Assembly: GCA_028023455.1 (NCBI GenBank)
Contig: JAQFVV010000559.1
Coordinates: 310,001 to 374,000, forward strand
Origin: Epiperipatus broadwayi
Taxonomy: Eukaryota; Onychophora; Udeonychophora; Euonychophora; Peripatidae
Length of the DNA: 64,000 nt
Reading direction: 5' to 3'
A model generated the notes under the pieces. It did no database searches, was not told the DNA's origin, and saw nothing but the letters and a program-made list of their open reading frames with translations. The position numbers and the translations under genes were made by a program. The stretch's first letter is position 1. Every line of letters starts with the position of its first letter. Shown here piece after piece: positions 36,316-46,748 of this stretch.

Positions 36316-37770
36316 AGGAAGTAGTAAAAGGATTAAAAACAGTTAAATTAAGTAGGAATAGTAATATAGCATCATTTGATATAGAAAAAATGTATTAAAG
36401 TGTGTCTAGGAAAGAAAGTATTGAAATTGTAGTAAGAAAAATCAAAAATGAGAAGATAATTTCAAAGGAATGGATAAAAATCATAGAAGTGGTTTTAATC
36501 ATAATTAATAAAACATGTAAAATATAATAATGAATTTTGGAATATAAAAAACGAATGGAAAATGGGATTATGGCATCAAGTATGGTAGATTAGATTGAGC
36601 AGAAAGTAATTAATAAGTACATTGAAAATGGAGAAATTATAAAATATTATAGATATGTAGATGATATTATAGTAGTAGGAAATAGAAGAAGCATAATGAA
36701 AGCATTTAATGAACTAAATAAAAATATATTTAACATTAAATTAACAATAAAAAATAATGAAAAAGGAATAAAATATTTGGATTTATTAATAAAAAAGGAT
36801 GAAAATGGAGACATTAAGATAAAGCACTGCATAAAGAATGAAAATGTAAGAGGAATCTTATCAACCTAGATATCAGAAATTGCAGGTAAAGGAATAAAAG
36901 AATAAAATGACAGGCTTACATTAAATGAAAAGAAGGCAATGGAGCAAAAATTGCAAATCCAAGAAAAATACATTGAATATGGATATAATGATAGGGTTGT
37001 AAGAAATATATTAAGAAATAAAAGGAATATAAGAAAGTTAGCAATAAAAATGAAAGAAAAAATAAGAAATGGATTTCTATTCCATATTCCAAGGAAGTAT
37101 ATAAAATTCTAGATGATAGAAAATAAAAAAATGAATGAGAATATAGGTATGGGATGGAAAAATAATAAATCATTAAAAGAATTAGTAAGTAATGCAAAAA
37201 TAAGAAATGATAAAAGTAATAAGATAGGAATAGTTTATAAAATTATGTGTAAAAGATGTATGATGATATATATAGGTCAGTTAGCAAAAAGTAAGATAGA
37301 AAAAGGTAAAGAGTATGACAGAGCAATAAATAGGAAAGATATTAAGTCAGGACCATTTTGTCAATTTTTAGAAACGGCATATTACGAAATGTGAAGAAAA
37401 TATTGAAGTGATCAAATATTGTAAAAATTATAAAGAAAGAAAAGTATATGAGACAATGTATATATATTTATGAAAATAAAGAGAAATGTATGAATTTAAT
37501 ACAAGAGTCAATAAAGTTGGGAGGAAAATGGACATTAAATAAAAATTAGAAAATATAAAAATATTTTTAAAGTTAAGATTGACCAGTAGATGGTATGCAA
37601 AATAATATATAAATCATGTGACATTTTGAATTATTATAACATCTTGACAAGGTTTAATTTTGAACGAAAATCGGTTTGATGAAAATAAATTTATTATTTA
37701 AACATAAAGTTGTCTATAAAATTGATTATATTCCATATTAAATTCAGAAGAAAGTATATAAAAAAGACAA
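36310..37770 (+). mobile_element. Penelope-like element, 5'-truncated, head-to-head with the preceding copy
   Basis: The sequence switches strand at about 36312, in the middle of the neighbour's terminal repeat. It begins within the RT fingers (SEEVVKGLKTVKLSR, then NIASFDIEKMY). Downstream are YVDD at 36654-36665 (RYVDDIIVVGNRRS), YLDLLIKKDENGDIKIKHCI, and a GIY-YIG ORF at 37113-37394 containing GIVYKIMCKRCMMIYIGQ. A frameshift follows into CEENIEVIKYCKNYKERKVYE, then the 3' end to about 37760. Several stops interrupt the RT, so it is dead. It closely resembles the 33-36 kb copy and is of the same subfamily. Confidence 0.85.
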
Positions 37771-37799
37771 CATAATGGTTTTATAAAAAATACCATCAA

Positions 37800-37860
37800 G
37801 TGAAATATATATATATGGGAGATGATGATCTGGACCAACTAATGAGTATTATTATAACTT
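37800..37860 (+). mobile_element. Retrozyme remnant on the far side of the Penelope-like pair
   Basis: A TA tract followed by GGGAGATGATGATCTGGACC and AACTAATGAGT. This is the pre-cleavage half of a hammerhead unit with CTGATGA changed to CTAATGA. It continues in register from the unit broken at 33222, so the PLE block appears to have landed in the TA tract of one retrozyme copy. Confidence 0.6.
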
Positions 37861-38599
37861 TAGCATTTAAATATGTGAATGCAGATTATTGCTTTTATAC
37901 TATGCCATAAGTTTGGCATGGCTGAATATTAGCTTATATTTTATAAAGTATCTCTTTTAATTCCAATCACAAAACAATGGCTGTTTGTTCTCTTAATTAT
38001 TAATGATGGTGGTCTCTGTAATATATAATATTATATTTATAACTTGATTATTCATTTCCAATTTTAAATGCTGACTCTCTGCTCATATTTATTTTGTTGA
38101 TCATGGATGATAATATTTTTCTCATCACCCATATCGGTACAGTTATAATACATGTAAGCAATCAACTACAATTTGGACAGGGAATTAGATTAAACTTCAA
38201 AATTTAAAAATTGCCAAATCTAAAGCATTTGCAGGAAGCAGATCTTCTTAACATATATATTAATTAAAAAACAGTGGGACAGAATAAAGTCATAACACAA
38301 ATTTAAATATAATTATACTTTTCAGGAGCAAAAATTGTGTTTTTTTAAAGCTTAAAAAATATTTGTTTATTTAATAGAATAACAGTTTGTTTGTTGACAT
38401 GTATATTACTTATACTAAATATAGAAACTTCTATTTATAATAGCAGATTAATTTTTTTAATCCTCTCAGGTAATTATTGGATTAACTTCTAAAACCATTT
38501 TTCATTCTTATTATTAACAAAAACAAAAACTATCAACTTTGTTTTTACTTAATTTACCTGTATGTATATATATATATATATAATTGCTTTATTGGTACT

Positions 38600-38933
38600 A
38601 TAGGGGATTTGAACTCAGATTTTCAAGCACCCTTCAACTATCCACAGTATCTCATACAACTGATACACATGACCACACACATGTAGAAAAGATAAATAAT
38701 CACCAATATACACATGTAGAAAAGATAAATAATCACCAATATCTGTATTTCATGCTAAACCAGCACTCATCCATATATTGGGGATTATTTATCTTTTCTA
38801 CATGTGGGTGGTCATGTGTATCAGTTGTATGAGATAGTGTGGATAGTTGAAAGGTGCTTGAAAATCTGAATTCAAATCCCCTATAGTTACAATTAAACTC
38901 CCTGGTTTTTGAAGAATGCCTGGTTTTCAAATA
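38600..38933. mobile_element. Inverted-pair retrozyme with 12-bp target-site duplication
   Basis: TTTATTGGTACT flanks it exactly (38588-38599 and 38934-38945). The left half is minus-oriented and the right half plus-oriented. They meet near 38772 inside what should be the ribozyme, whose minus copy reads GGATGAGTGCTGGTTTAGCATGAAA, so the CTGATGA box is lost. The segment ACATGTAGAAAAGATAAATA is duplicated in tandem in the left arm. The whole inverted structure was inserted as one unit. Confidence 0.8.
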
Positions 38934-39284
38934 TTTATTGGTACTGTAATACGTAATTATTTGAAACAATATTCATGCACCATATATAGTATTTTTTATA
39001 AATAAAACAGCTTTAAATATTGCATTATATTTAAGCTTCAATATCATTTAGAGTGTTATACTGATAAGATTGCTATGTTGATGAATTGTTGGTCATTTCT
39101 AAGGTTTCTGATAAAGGCAGTATTTGAAACATGTCATACAGAGATTATTTCAGTGTTAGGCAACATTTACCAATTTAGAAAATATTGCAAATACTATATA
39201 AAAATTTAATATAATTTCAAGTAATTATATATATAATATTTAAATATGTGTATATTTTCTATACTAAACTTAATGTAATTATGA

Positions 39285-39620
39285 GGGACTTGAACTCTGA
39301 CTTTCAAATTCCCCACAGCCATTCAGTCCATCTTATACAACCAATACCCTTGACCACATATGTTCTATCTTTGGATTTTCAATGCTGTGGATGACTGAAG
39401 AGTTGGAGAGTGCCCATTAAAGTTTGAACACTTGCTATCTTAAAATAAATTGATCACTGATTATATGTGTGTGGGAGATGATGCTGGTTCAGCATGAAAT
39501 ATGTATATTGAAGATCATTTATCTTTTTCACATATATACGGTCATATGTATCAGTTGTATAAGATGGATTGGATGGCTGTTGGGAGTTTGAAAGTCTGAG
39601 TTCAAGTCCCTTATAATTAT
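39285..39620. mobile_element. Retrozyme pair, inverted, with deleted ribozyme
   Basis: A minus fragment (39285-39365) is joined to a plus unit (39370-39620). In the plus unit the sequence jumps from GGGAGATGA to TGCTGGTTCAGCATGAAATA. CTGATGA has been deleted, while stem II, GAAA and the downstream ATTGAAGATCATTTATC remain. A target duplication is not clear because the flanks are TA-rich. Confidence 0.65.
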
Positions 39621-40077
39621 ATATATATTATTTATTTCATTACTTAATCTTTATTCAATATTGATATTTTTAAATTAACATTTAAATGTTTTTTTGCTTA
39701 TTAAATCATATAAGTTGAAATTATTTGCACAAGTTGATCAGAGAAATATATACTATCCATCAATTCATAAATATAAATGAAATGTTATAATGTAAATAGA
39801 TGCCAACATACTGAATCCCATTTTTATGTTATTCATAAATTACATCACATATTAAAATAATGAAAAATATTTGGTGAAAAAAAGTCTATAAATTTCAGTT
39901 ATTTAAATTATAACAATAATAAAGTAATAACTGAAACACAGGCTTGTTATATACCTGTGGCTATATATATGTAATATAGGGTATATGAGCACAGACTTTC
40001 ACACCACCCACCTCTCTCCACTCTATCTAATAACACTGATACACCTAATCACATATATGCTGAAAAGATAAATAATC

Positions 40078-40121
40078 ACCAATATACGTATTTCATGCTA
40101 AACCAGCAATCATCAGTTGGT
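40078..40121 (-). ncRNA. Type I hammerhead ribozyme, intact core
   Basis: On the minus strand: ACCAA, CTGATGA (40110-40116), stem II TTGCTGGTTTAGCAT (five pairs counting one G-U wobble, with a U-U at the base), GAAA (40091-40094), TACGTATA and TTGGT. Stem III can form as ATA-CGTA-TAT. Cleavage is predicted between 40083 and 40082 (AUA then U). This is one of the best-preserved copies in the window. Confidence 0.85.
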
Positions 40122-40938
40122 CCAGACTATCATCTTTACACACATATATAGTATAAGTGCTCAGATATATATTAAGATAGACTATCTTCATAGTTTAATG
40201 GACAGGCTTCAATCCACTCCTCACTCCAACTCTTCAACTGTCCATCCAATTGAAAATCTGATGATGGAATGCTCAAAGGCCACCCTGAGGCCGAGATTAT
40301 TGTCACACCCATGTTGACCTAAGGTCAATCTGAACCCCATATGTACAGGACATAATCCATTTAATACATATGCAAGGATGGGCAGACATCTCTATAATGT
40401 AATAACTGAAACACAGGCTTGTTATATACCTGTGGCTATATATATATATATGTAATATAGGGTATATGAGCACAGACTTTCACACCACCCACTTCTCTCC
40501 ACTCTATCTAATAACACTGATACACCTAAACACATATATGCTGAAAAGATAAATAATCACCAATATACGAGAGGTGGGTGGTGTGAAAGTCTGTGCTCAT
40601 ATACCCTATATTACATATATATAGCCACAGGTATATAACAAGCCTGTGTTTCAGTTATTACATTATAGAGATGTCTGCCCATCCTTGCATATGTATTAAA
40701 TGGATTATGTCCTGTACATGTGGGGTTCAGATTGACCTTAGGTCAACATGGGTGTGACAATAATCTCGCCCTCAGGGTGGCCTTTGAGCATTCCATCATC
40801 AGATTTTCAATTGGATGGACGGTTGAAGAGTTGGAGTGAGGAATGGATTGAAGCCTGTCCATTAAACTATGAGGATAGTCTATCTTAATATATATCTGAG
40901 CACTTATACTATATATGTGTGTAAAGATGATAGTCTAG

Positions 40939-40981
40939 ACCAACTGATGATTGCTGGTTTAGCATGAAATACGATATTGGT
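40939..40981 (+). ncRNA. Type I hammerhead ribozyme, intact core
   Basis: ACCAA (40939-40943), CTGATGA (40944-40950), stem II TTGCTGGTTTAGCAT, GAAA (40966-40969), TACGATA and TTGGT (40977-40981). Predicted cleavage is after A40976. It is one base shorter in stem III than the copy at 40078. Upstream GATGATAGTCTAGACC and downstream GATTATTTATC can extend stem I beyond an internal loop. Confidence 0.85.
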
Positions 40982-41117
40982 GATTATTTATCTTTTCAGC
41001 ATATATGTTTTAGGTGTATCATTATTAGATAGAGTGGAGAGAGGTGGGTGGTGTGAAAGTCTGTGCTCATATACCCTATATTACAATAATAAAGATAATT
41101 TTTTTATGCTAAATTCT

Positions 41118-41345
41118 TTTATTTACAATGCACTAAAAATGCTTCTTCAACCACAATTGGGATTTTTAGGTTTAACTTTAAGTAAAAGCATGGGGCAGGG
41201 GCTTCCTAAATTAATTAAGTTAATCCCTTCTTATAAAAAATAGGGATTGACTTAATTAATTTCTGGGCCCCCATGCTTTTATTTCAAGTTAAATATAGAA
41301 ATTTTAATTACGGTTGAAGAAACAATTACTTTTTTGGTGTATAAA
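41118..41345. mobile_element. Foldback MITE, family A (copy 2)
   Basis: The same arms as the element at 24345: TTCTTCAACCACAATTGGG on the left and ATTACGGTTGAAGAAAC on the right, with GTAAAAGCATGGGG and CCCCCATGCTTTTATTT inside and ATTAAGTTAATCC / GGGATTGACTTAAT next to the loop. It begins only about 25 bases after the target duplication of the preceding retrozyme. Confidence 0.75.
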
Positions 41346-41467
41346 GAAAGTTATCTATTATTTTTAACTTTTTTTGTATTGCCACAATAAATAACAGTGT
41401 AAAACTATATTGTACTTTAAATTGATTTGAAACTTATAGTTGATATATGTATATATATATATATATA

Positions 41468-42062
41468 TGATAAACAAAACAAGTTATAAATTTCATAACT
41501 TGCTTTTAGCTTGCACTTTATGATCACTAGATGGAGCTTTACCAATAGCTCCTAACAAGCTTGTTTACATAAATTCTGAGAGAGATATAATTCAATATCT
41601 CTTTCATTGTCTCCCACCTCCAGACCATGGTTTCGAGCTAGTTGGCTCATGTCAGTGAAGGGTTGGAAGATTAGAAACTAAATCTAAATACTAACTCTAA
41701 AATCAGCATTTATTAAACATGTTTCTATCAGTTTGAAAGCACGAAATTTCTCAGACACATAATGTCTTCAAATCCAGCTAAACAAACTAAATAGCTATAT
41801 GGGTCTGAAAACAGTTCAGTTTCACCATATAGTAAAAGCCTCTGCAATATATATCATTGCAAAAACCTTCAAGGGTATATTTATGTTAAACAAAACAAGT
41901 TATAAATTTTGTAACTTGCTTTTAGCTTGCATTTTATGATCACTAGATGGAGCTTTACCAATAGCTCCTAATAAGCTTGTTTGCATAAACACTGAGAGAG
42001 ATAGAATTCTATATCTTTTTCATTGTCTCCCACCTCCAGACCATGGTTTTGAGCTAGTTGTC
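41468..42062 (+). repeat. ~178-bp direct repeat in two copies, 422 bases apart
   Basis: Copies at about 41468-41648 and 41890-42062 both run from AACAAAACAAGTTATAAATTT through ACTAGATGGAGCTTTACC and CTCCCACCTCCAGACCATGG to GAGCTAGTTG. They differ at about ten positions. ACTAGATGGAGC resembles a CTCF core. The spacer (41700-41850) shares the motif ATATGGGTCTGAA-CAGTT with the interior of the foldback element at 47401. This could be an element with terminal direct repeats. Confidence 0.7.
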
Positions 42063-42064
42063 TG

Positions 42065-42740
42065 GAAACCAAGAACTGATTACATGTATGTTTGAGAGAT
42101 GATGATTTGGACCAACTGATGAGTGTGGGTTAAGCATAAAATATATATAGTGAAGATCATTTATTTATTTCACATGTGTGTGGACACATGCATTGGTTGT
42201 ATGAAGTAGAGTAGATGGCTAAAAGAAACTTGAAAGTCTATGTTCAAATCCCCCCTATTACATCCAGACTCCAGTTATATAAAATATACTTATATTTAAA
42301 ATATTATAAATTCAGCCTGTATCCTGCCCTTTTTTTTCAGTGTATTTAAATGGATATGGTCCTATACAAGAAGGGTTCAGAGTGAGTTAAAGTCAACATG
42401 GCATGAGAATAATGTTGGCATTAGCAGGGGATTTAGGTGTTCCATCAAATTTTCAATGGCATGGATGGTTGAAGAGTTGGGGGGTGGAGTGGATTGAAAC
42501 CTGTCTATTAAAATATGAAGATTCGCTATCTAATATAAACTGAACACTGATTACATATATTTATAGAAGATGATGATCTGGACAAACTGATGAGTGCTAG
42601 TTCATCATGAAATACATATATTGGAAATCATTTATCTTTTTTACATGTATGTGATCGTGGATATTGGTTGTGAGATAGAGGAGATGGTCAAAGGAAGCTT
42701 GAAAGCTGTGTTCAAATCCCCTATATTTTCTAGACTCCAC
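42065..42740 (+). mobile_element. Retrozyme 1.5-mer with two hammerhead copies
   Basis: Two plus units, with ribozymes at 42111 and 42582 (471 bases apart). The first (42111-42155) has AAAA instead of GAAA and a poor stem II, so it is probably inactive. The second keeps the core. The segment near 42340-42480 corresponds to the middle of the 40.6-kb unit, so the order of modules is conserved. Its left end abuts the direct repeat at 42062; no target duplication was found. Confidence 0.75.
42582..42625 (+). ncRNA. Hammerhead ribozyme, core kept, stems weakened
   Basis: CTGATGA (42587-42593), stem II GTGCTAGTTCATCAT with one or two mismatches, GAAA (42609-42612), TACATATA and TTGG. The stem I strand is ACAAA rather than ACCAA, leaving three pairs next to the core. 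Confidence 0.55.
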
Positions 42741-43212
42741 GTACATAAAATGTAGAAATATAAGCAGTTAACATCATTATATAAAGTATACTTGTATTTA
42801 AAATATTATAACTGATCTAATTTATCATTATTCAAATGAGAAATTAAATATGTGGTAACAAATGCAATTAAATTAATTTAAAATATATTTACAAAACCAA
42901 ATTTTATCTTGCTTCATTAAAAATTATAATTTTATTTAAAAATTCTCTCATTAATCTTTTAATTAGGAGTGATTATAATACAGATTTTTCAATATTGCAA
43001 ATTATAATTTTTTAAAAACAATTAAAGCAAAAATGTATATGCTAATAAAATTCTATACACAAAAGAAAGAAAATCATGTAAGATTCTTCAAGATTAGTGT
43101 AATATTTATTGAGTTATAAAGTCACAAACAAACTTTTACTTTTATATAATAATATATTTTATTAATATTTAATTAATTTAAAAAGAATCTGCTATAATTA
43201 TTTCCAAATATA

Positions 43213-43312
43213 AATATCACATGACCACCACTTCTTATGCTTGTGTATAGCTGTTATTAAAACATGCAAAACTAGCTTGCTGTGTGTGGCAATACGTATA
43301 GTGAGTTTTGCC
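43213..43312. mobile_element. Short foldback family B copy with 14-bp target-site duplication
   Basis: TATTTCCAAATATA is repeated exactly at 43199-43212 and 43313-43326. The 100-base element has CACATGACCACCACTTCTTA at one end (the family B tail in reverse) and TATAGTGAGTTTTGCC at the other. The long inverted arms are missing, so it is the minimal mobile form of the family. Confidence 0.85.
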
Positions 43313-43329
43313 TATTTCCAAATATATTA

Positions 43330-45010
43330 AAATTTTATTATAATTAAATCCTACCTTGATAAGAAAGATATAATTTAAAATTAAAATAGTTAAATTCTTA
43401 AATTCCGTAGAATAAAATTTGAAATTAAATACAATTTCTATTAAGAGTAAACCTTAGATGTAAAATCTTTGTTGTGTGTTTAGGTTTAATGACATTTAAG
43501 ACGGCTATCCTTGACATCTGATTGGCTGTCAGTTATGTGTTGTAACGAGCGCTAGAGATTTGCAGTATCTCGATTTATTTCAGTTTTCAACTGTCGGTGG
43601 CGCTTCGCAAATTAAAATATTATTTAAATAATAAAATATAAAAGGAATAAAGAAATGTTTTTAATTGGTTTTTTATGACCAATAATTTTTAAAAGTGTGA
43701 TATAAATTAATGAAACAAAAATTTAATATTTGGAAATTATGGGGGGGGGGGGCTTATGTTTAGGCTCAATTTTTGTAGCTATACCACTGGCAATGAATTA
43801 TCCTTTTTTATAATATATAAGTATTTAGATGAGCAAAACCCTAACAAAGCATTCATTTTCCTTAATCCTGAAAAAATTCTGAAGACAGAAAGTTAAATTT
43901 ACATTAAAAAAACTTTATTTTTTAATCATGTAGTATTTAATAAATCATCTAAAAATGAAAGAAATAGATTGCAAACACATCTTTTATTGATAATGTATAA
44001 CAAAAATAAACAACATAATATATATCATGTAAAAAAATGTCTAATAAAGAATTGATTAAACAATTCTAGTTAGTTTACCAATTGTAAATAAAAAATAAAT
44101 AAAACCTACTGTTTACAAAGAACTGGTTCATATATTAATTTTATTCCATGTCAAATATAAACCTTTTAAATATCTTAATTCCTCCTGAAATAACAATAAT
44201 TCTAGATGCTGCAGTAAAATAATCCCACATAACTTTAATTATTCCCAAAGATTTTAAAATATATTTTTACTCCATCTTACAATGATTAATAATATTACAA
44301 ATCATTCCAAATCGAAGTAAAGTTCAATTGTAAATTTCAGAATATTCCAAAAATCAAAATAAATGCTGTTAGCATATTTAAACTTCAATCTATTAATAAT
44401 ATAATAATAACACTGCAAATACAGGTAATGATGATGATGATAATGATGATGATAATAATGGTGATGATAATGATGATAGATAATTTAATATCTTCATAAA
44501 ATTAATATCTCATGGCCTAATTTGTTTTAAAAAAGCAAGTCCTTAAATTAAATATAAATTTAAAAGCTAAAAGTTCTTAAATTTCATGACAGTTCCGTTA
44601 ATTCTTAAATTTCATTACAGTTCCGTTAATTCCAGTGTTCATTCATTATACCATTTCCTCTAAATAATAACCATTTGATTGTTTCTTTTTATCTTATTTA
44701 CTATGACCTTTATGTTTTGGCAATGGTGGAAGGATGGAATCAAGAGCTTAAAACTTTCAATTCTGAAACTTCTGATGAGCAAATATTACATGACCTCTCA
44801 ACTATCAAAGCATTCGATTATTTTGTACTAATTTAATAATGCTTCTGAACTCATAATTCAAATATTACATTATAAAACTGAAGACCTTAAAAGCTTTAAA
44901 TACTAGAATTCCAGTCTAAATTATATCACGATTTATTTTTCAATTAAAAACTGAAACAAATTTATTCATTAGTTGTATTTTTATATTGGTATATTTCCAT
45001 CATCTAATTA
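43330..45010. other. AT-rich intronic DNA with a G12 tract and short GC-richer block
   Basis: 43480-43620 is GC-richer, with GTAACGAGCGCTAGAG and GTCGGTGGCGCTTCGC, the latter near a CTCF-like core. A run of 12 G lies at about 43741-43752. The sequence TTCTTAAATTTCATKACAGTTCCGTTAAT is duplicated in tandem near 44573-44632. No coding potential. Confidence 0.5.
44425..44480 (+). repeat. GATGAT/GATAAT microsatellite
   Basis: About 56 bases of imperfect ATG/GAT trinucleotide repeat. RTE-type LINEs often end in such tails, but no LINE sequence precedes it. Confidence 0.8.
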
Positions 45011-45017
45011 ATATATG

Positions 45018-45335
45018 TATTGAATGTCTTTAGAAAAATTTAACTTTATTTAAATATTCCAAATACATTCAATTGTTAGTAATAGCACATCAAACAGGTT
45101 AGTATATGCACAACATTTCAAGAGGTATTAGTCTCCTGTCTTCTCCAGGTGTTTCTGGCCTGACTAATGACAGTAGTAGCTGGGATTCAAACCTGAGTCC
45201 TTAGATTCTTGAGTTTTGAATTTTAAGGTAATGCTCTAACCAACAGCCATCCTGCCAAAGGCAACAGTCTGTAGTAATTTCATATACTTATCTATGAGGT
45301 TCCTCCTGATTTCTCCACTTTTTTCCTAAGAGCAA
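45018..45335 (-). mobile_element. tRNA-derived SINE-like element (copy 2)
   Basis: The minus strand carries an A-box-like TGGCTGTTGGTTAGAGC (45231-45247) and a B-box-like GGTTTGAATCCCA (45181-45193). The roughly 50 bases between them fit a class II (leucine-like) tRNA with a long variable arm. The flank ATTTAAATATTCCAAATACATTCAA matches the left flank of the copy at 4841 in the same orientation, so arm and tRNA head orientations differ between the two copies. Confidence 0.6.
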
Positions 45336-45710
45336 AGTTGATTAGTGTTTTCCATACATTATGTATAGTCAGACTGGGTTGGCTTATGGGATTTTTTGCC
45401 ATTGTCATGTGAGCAGCTTCTTTAAATTTTCTTCTTTGTACCTTTTCTTCTCTATCCAGTTCATATATTAATTAATTAGATGATGGAAATAATCCAATAT
45501 AAAAATATAACTAGAACACCATCATCACATATCTTCAGGAAATTTATTCATTAGTTTCTAACTAATTATTTTAACCAACTATTGTAATATGTTATACATA
45601 TGCATTTTATTTTTAAATTTCTTTTATTGACGTTAATATTATTATTTTATATAAAAATAATTGATAAAAACATCAACCAAATTTTGAAAGTTTAATTTTT
45701 CTGAATTATT

Positions 45711-46271
45711 AATATAGGGTATATGAGCACAGACTTTCATATGACCCACCACTCTCCACTCTATCTAATAACACCGATACACTCAAGCACATATATGCTG
45801 AAAAGATAAATAATCACCAATATACGTATTTCATGCTAAACCAGCAATCATCAGTTGGTCCAGATTATCATCTCCCACACATATATACTATAAGTGTTCA
45901 GATATATATTAAGATAGACAATTTTCATACTTTAATGGACTGGCCCCAATCTACTACACACTCCAACTCTTCAACCGTCCATCCAATTAAAAATCTGATG
46001 ATGGAATGCTCGAAAGCCACCCTAAGGCCGAGATTCTTGTCACACCCATGTTGACCCAAAGATCAATCTGAACCCCACATGTACAGGACATACTCCATTA
46101 AATACATATGCAAGGATGGGCAGACATCTCTACAATGTAATAAGTGAAACACAGGCTTAATATATACCATGTGTCTATATATGTAATATAGGGTATATGA
46201 GCACAGACTTTCACATGACCCACCACTCTCCACTCTATCTAATAACACCGATACACTCAAGCACATATATG
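45711..46271 (-). mobile_element. Retrozyme 1.2-mer with intact hammerhead and 10-bp target-site duplication
   Basis: CTGAATTATT flanks it exactly (45701-45710 and 46272-46281). It contains one full minus unit and the start of a second, with a period of 474 bases (ATACACTCAAGCAC at 45777 and 46251). Module order is the same as in the 39.9-kb composite. The second unit ends just before its ribozyme. Confidence 0.85.
45816..45859 (-). ncRNA. Type I hammerhead ribozyme, intact core
   Basis: On the minus strand: ACCAA, CTGATGA (45848-45854), stem II TTGCTGGTTTAGCAT, GAAA (45829-45832), TACGTATA, TTGGT. The 44 bases are identical to the copy at 40078. Predicted cleavage is between 45821 and 45820. 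Confidence 0.85.
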
Positions 46272-46748
46272 CTGAATTATTGTGAATATCTTTAATTTAT
46301 AATTATTATAATTGTAAATCTATAACTATTAAGCATTGAAATAATTGTAACTGTGAAAAAGCAACTGGATCTCCAGTCATGCATTGTTTATAAATGTATT
46401 TTAAAATCTCAGTGCATTCACCCACCAGTAATAATTTAAAAGCATAAGGGAATTATTTATGCTTAGAGCATATTCCTATATAAGCCAATCACTACTGTTC
46501 ATACTAATCTCATGGCATGAATTTATTATATGCATGAAGTTCAATATATTGTACAAATTTAGATCTTTTATCACAGCAGAGAGAAGGAATCTTATTTTTA
46601 ACCACCTGTGATTAAGCAGACATTAATTATGAATAAATGTAAGTCTATTATTATTAAGTGCTGAACTAATTGCAATTATAAATAAGGAAATGAACTGCAC
46701 ATGACAGGAAATTGATTTCTTTTTTCATGATTACTATTATTATAATTA

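Larger units (their letters stand above)
39925..41082. mobile_element. 1.16-kb composite retrozyme (minus, minus, plus) with 12-bp target-site duplication
   Basis: ACAATAATAAAG is repeated exactly at 39913-39924 and 41083-41094, so the whole composite was inserted as a unit. The left 640 bases are 1.3 minus-oriented units, with cleavage sites 481 bases apart. The right 510 bases are a plus-oriented unit. The left arm (about 39961-40497) and right arm (about 40571-41082) form a near-identical inverted repeat with a spacer of about 73 bases. The minus-to-plus switch at 40569/40570 falls within stem III of the second minus ribozyme. Two complete hammerheads are present. No protein is encoded. 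Confidence 0.85.

Noticed and set aside
44425-44480. GATGAT repeat as the 3' tail of an RTE-type LINE
   Set aside because: No LINE coding or 3' UTR sequence could be recognised upstream, so it is listed only as a microsatellite.
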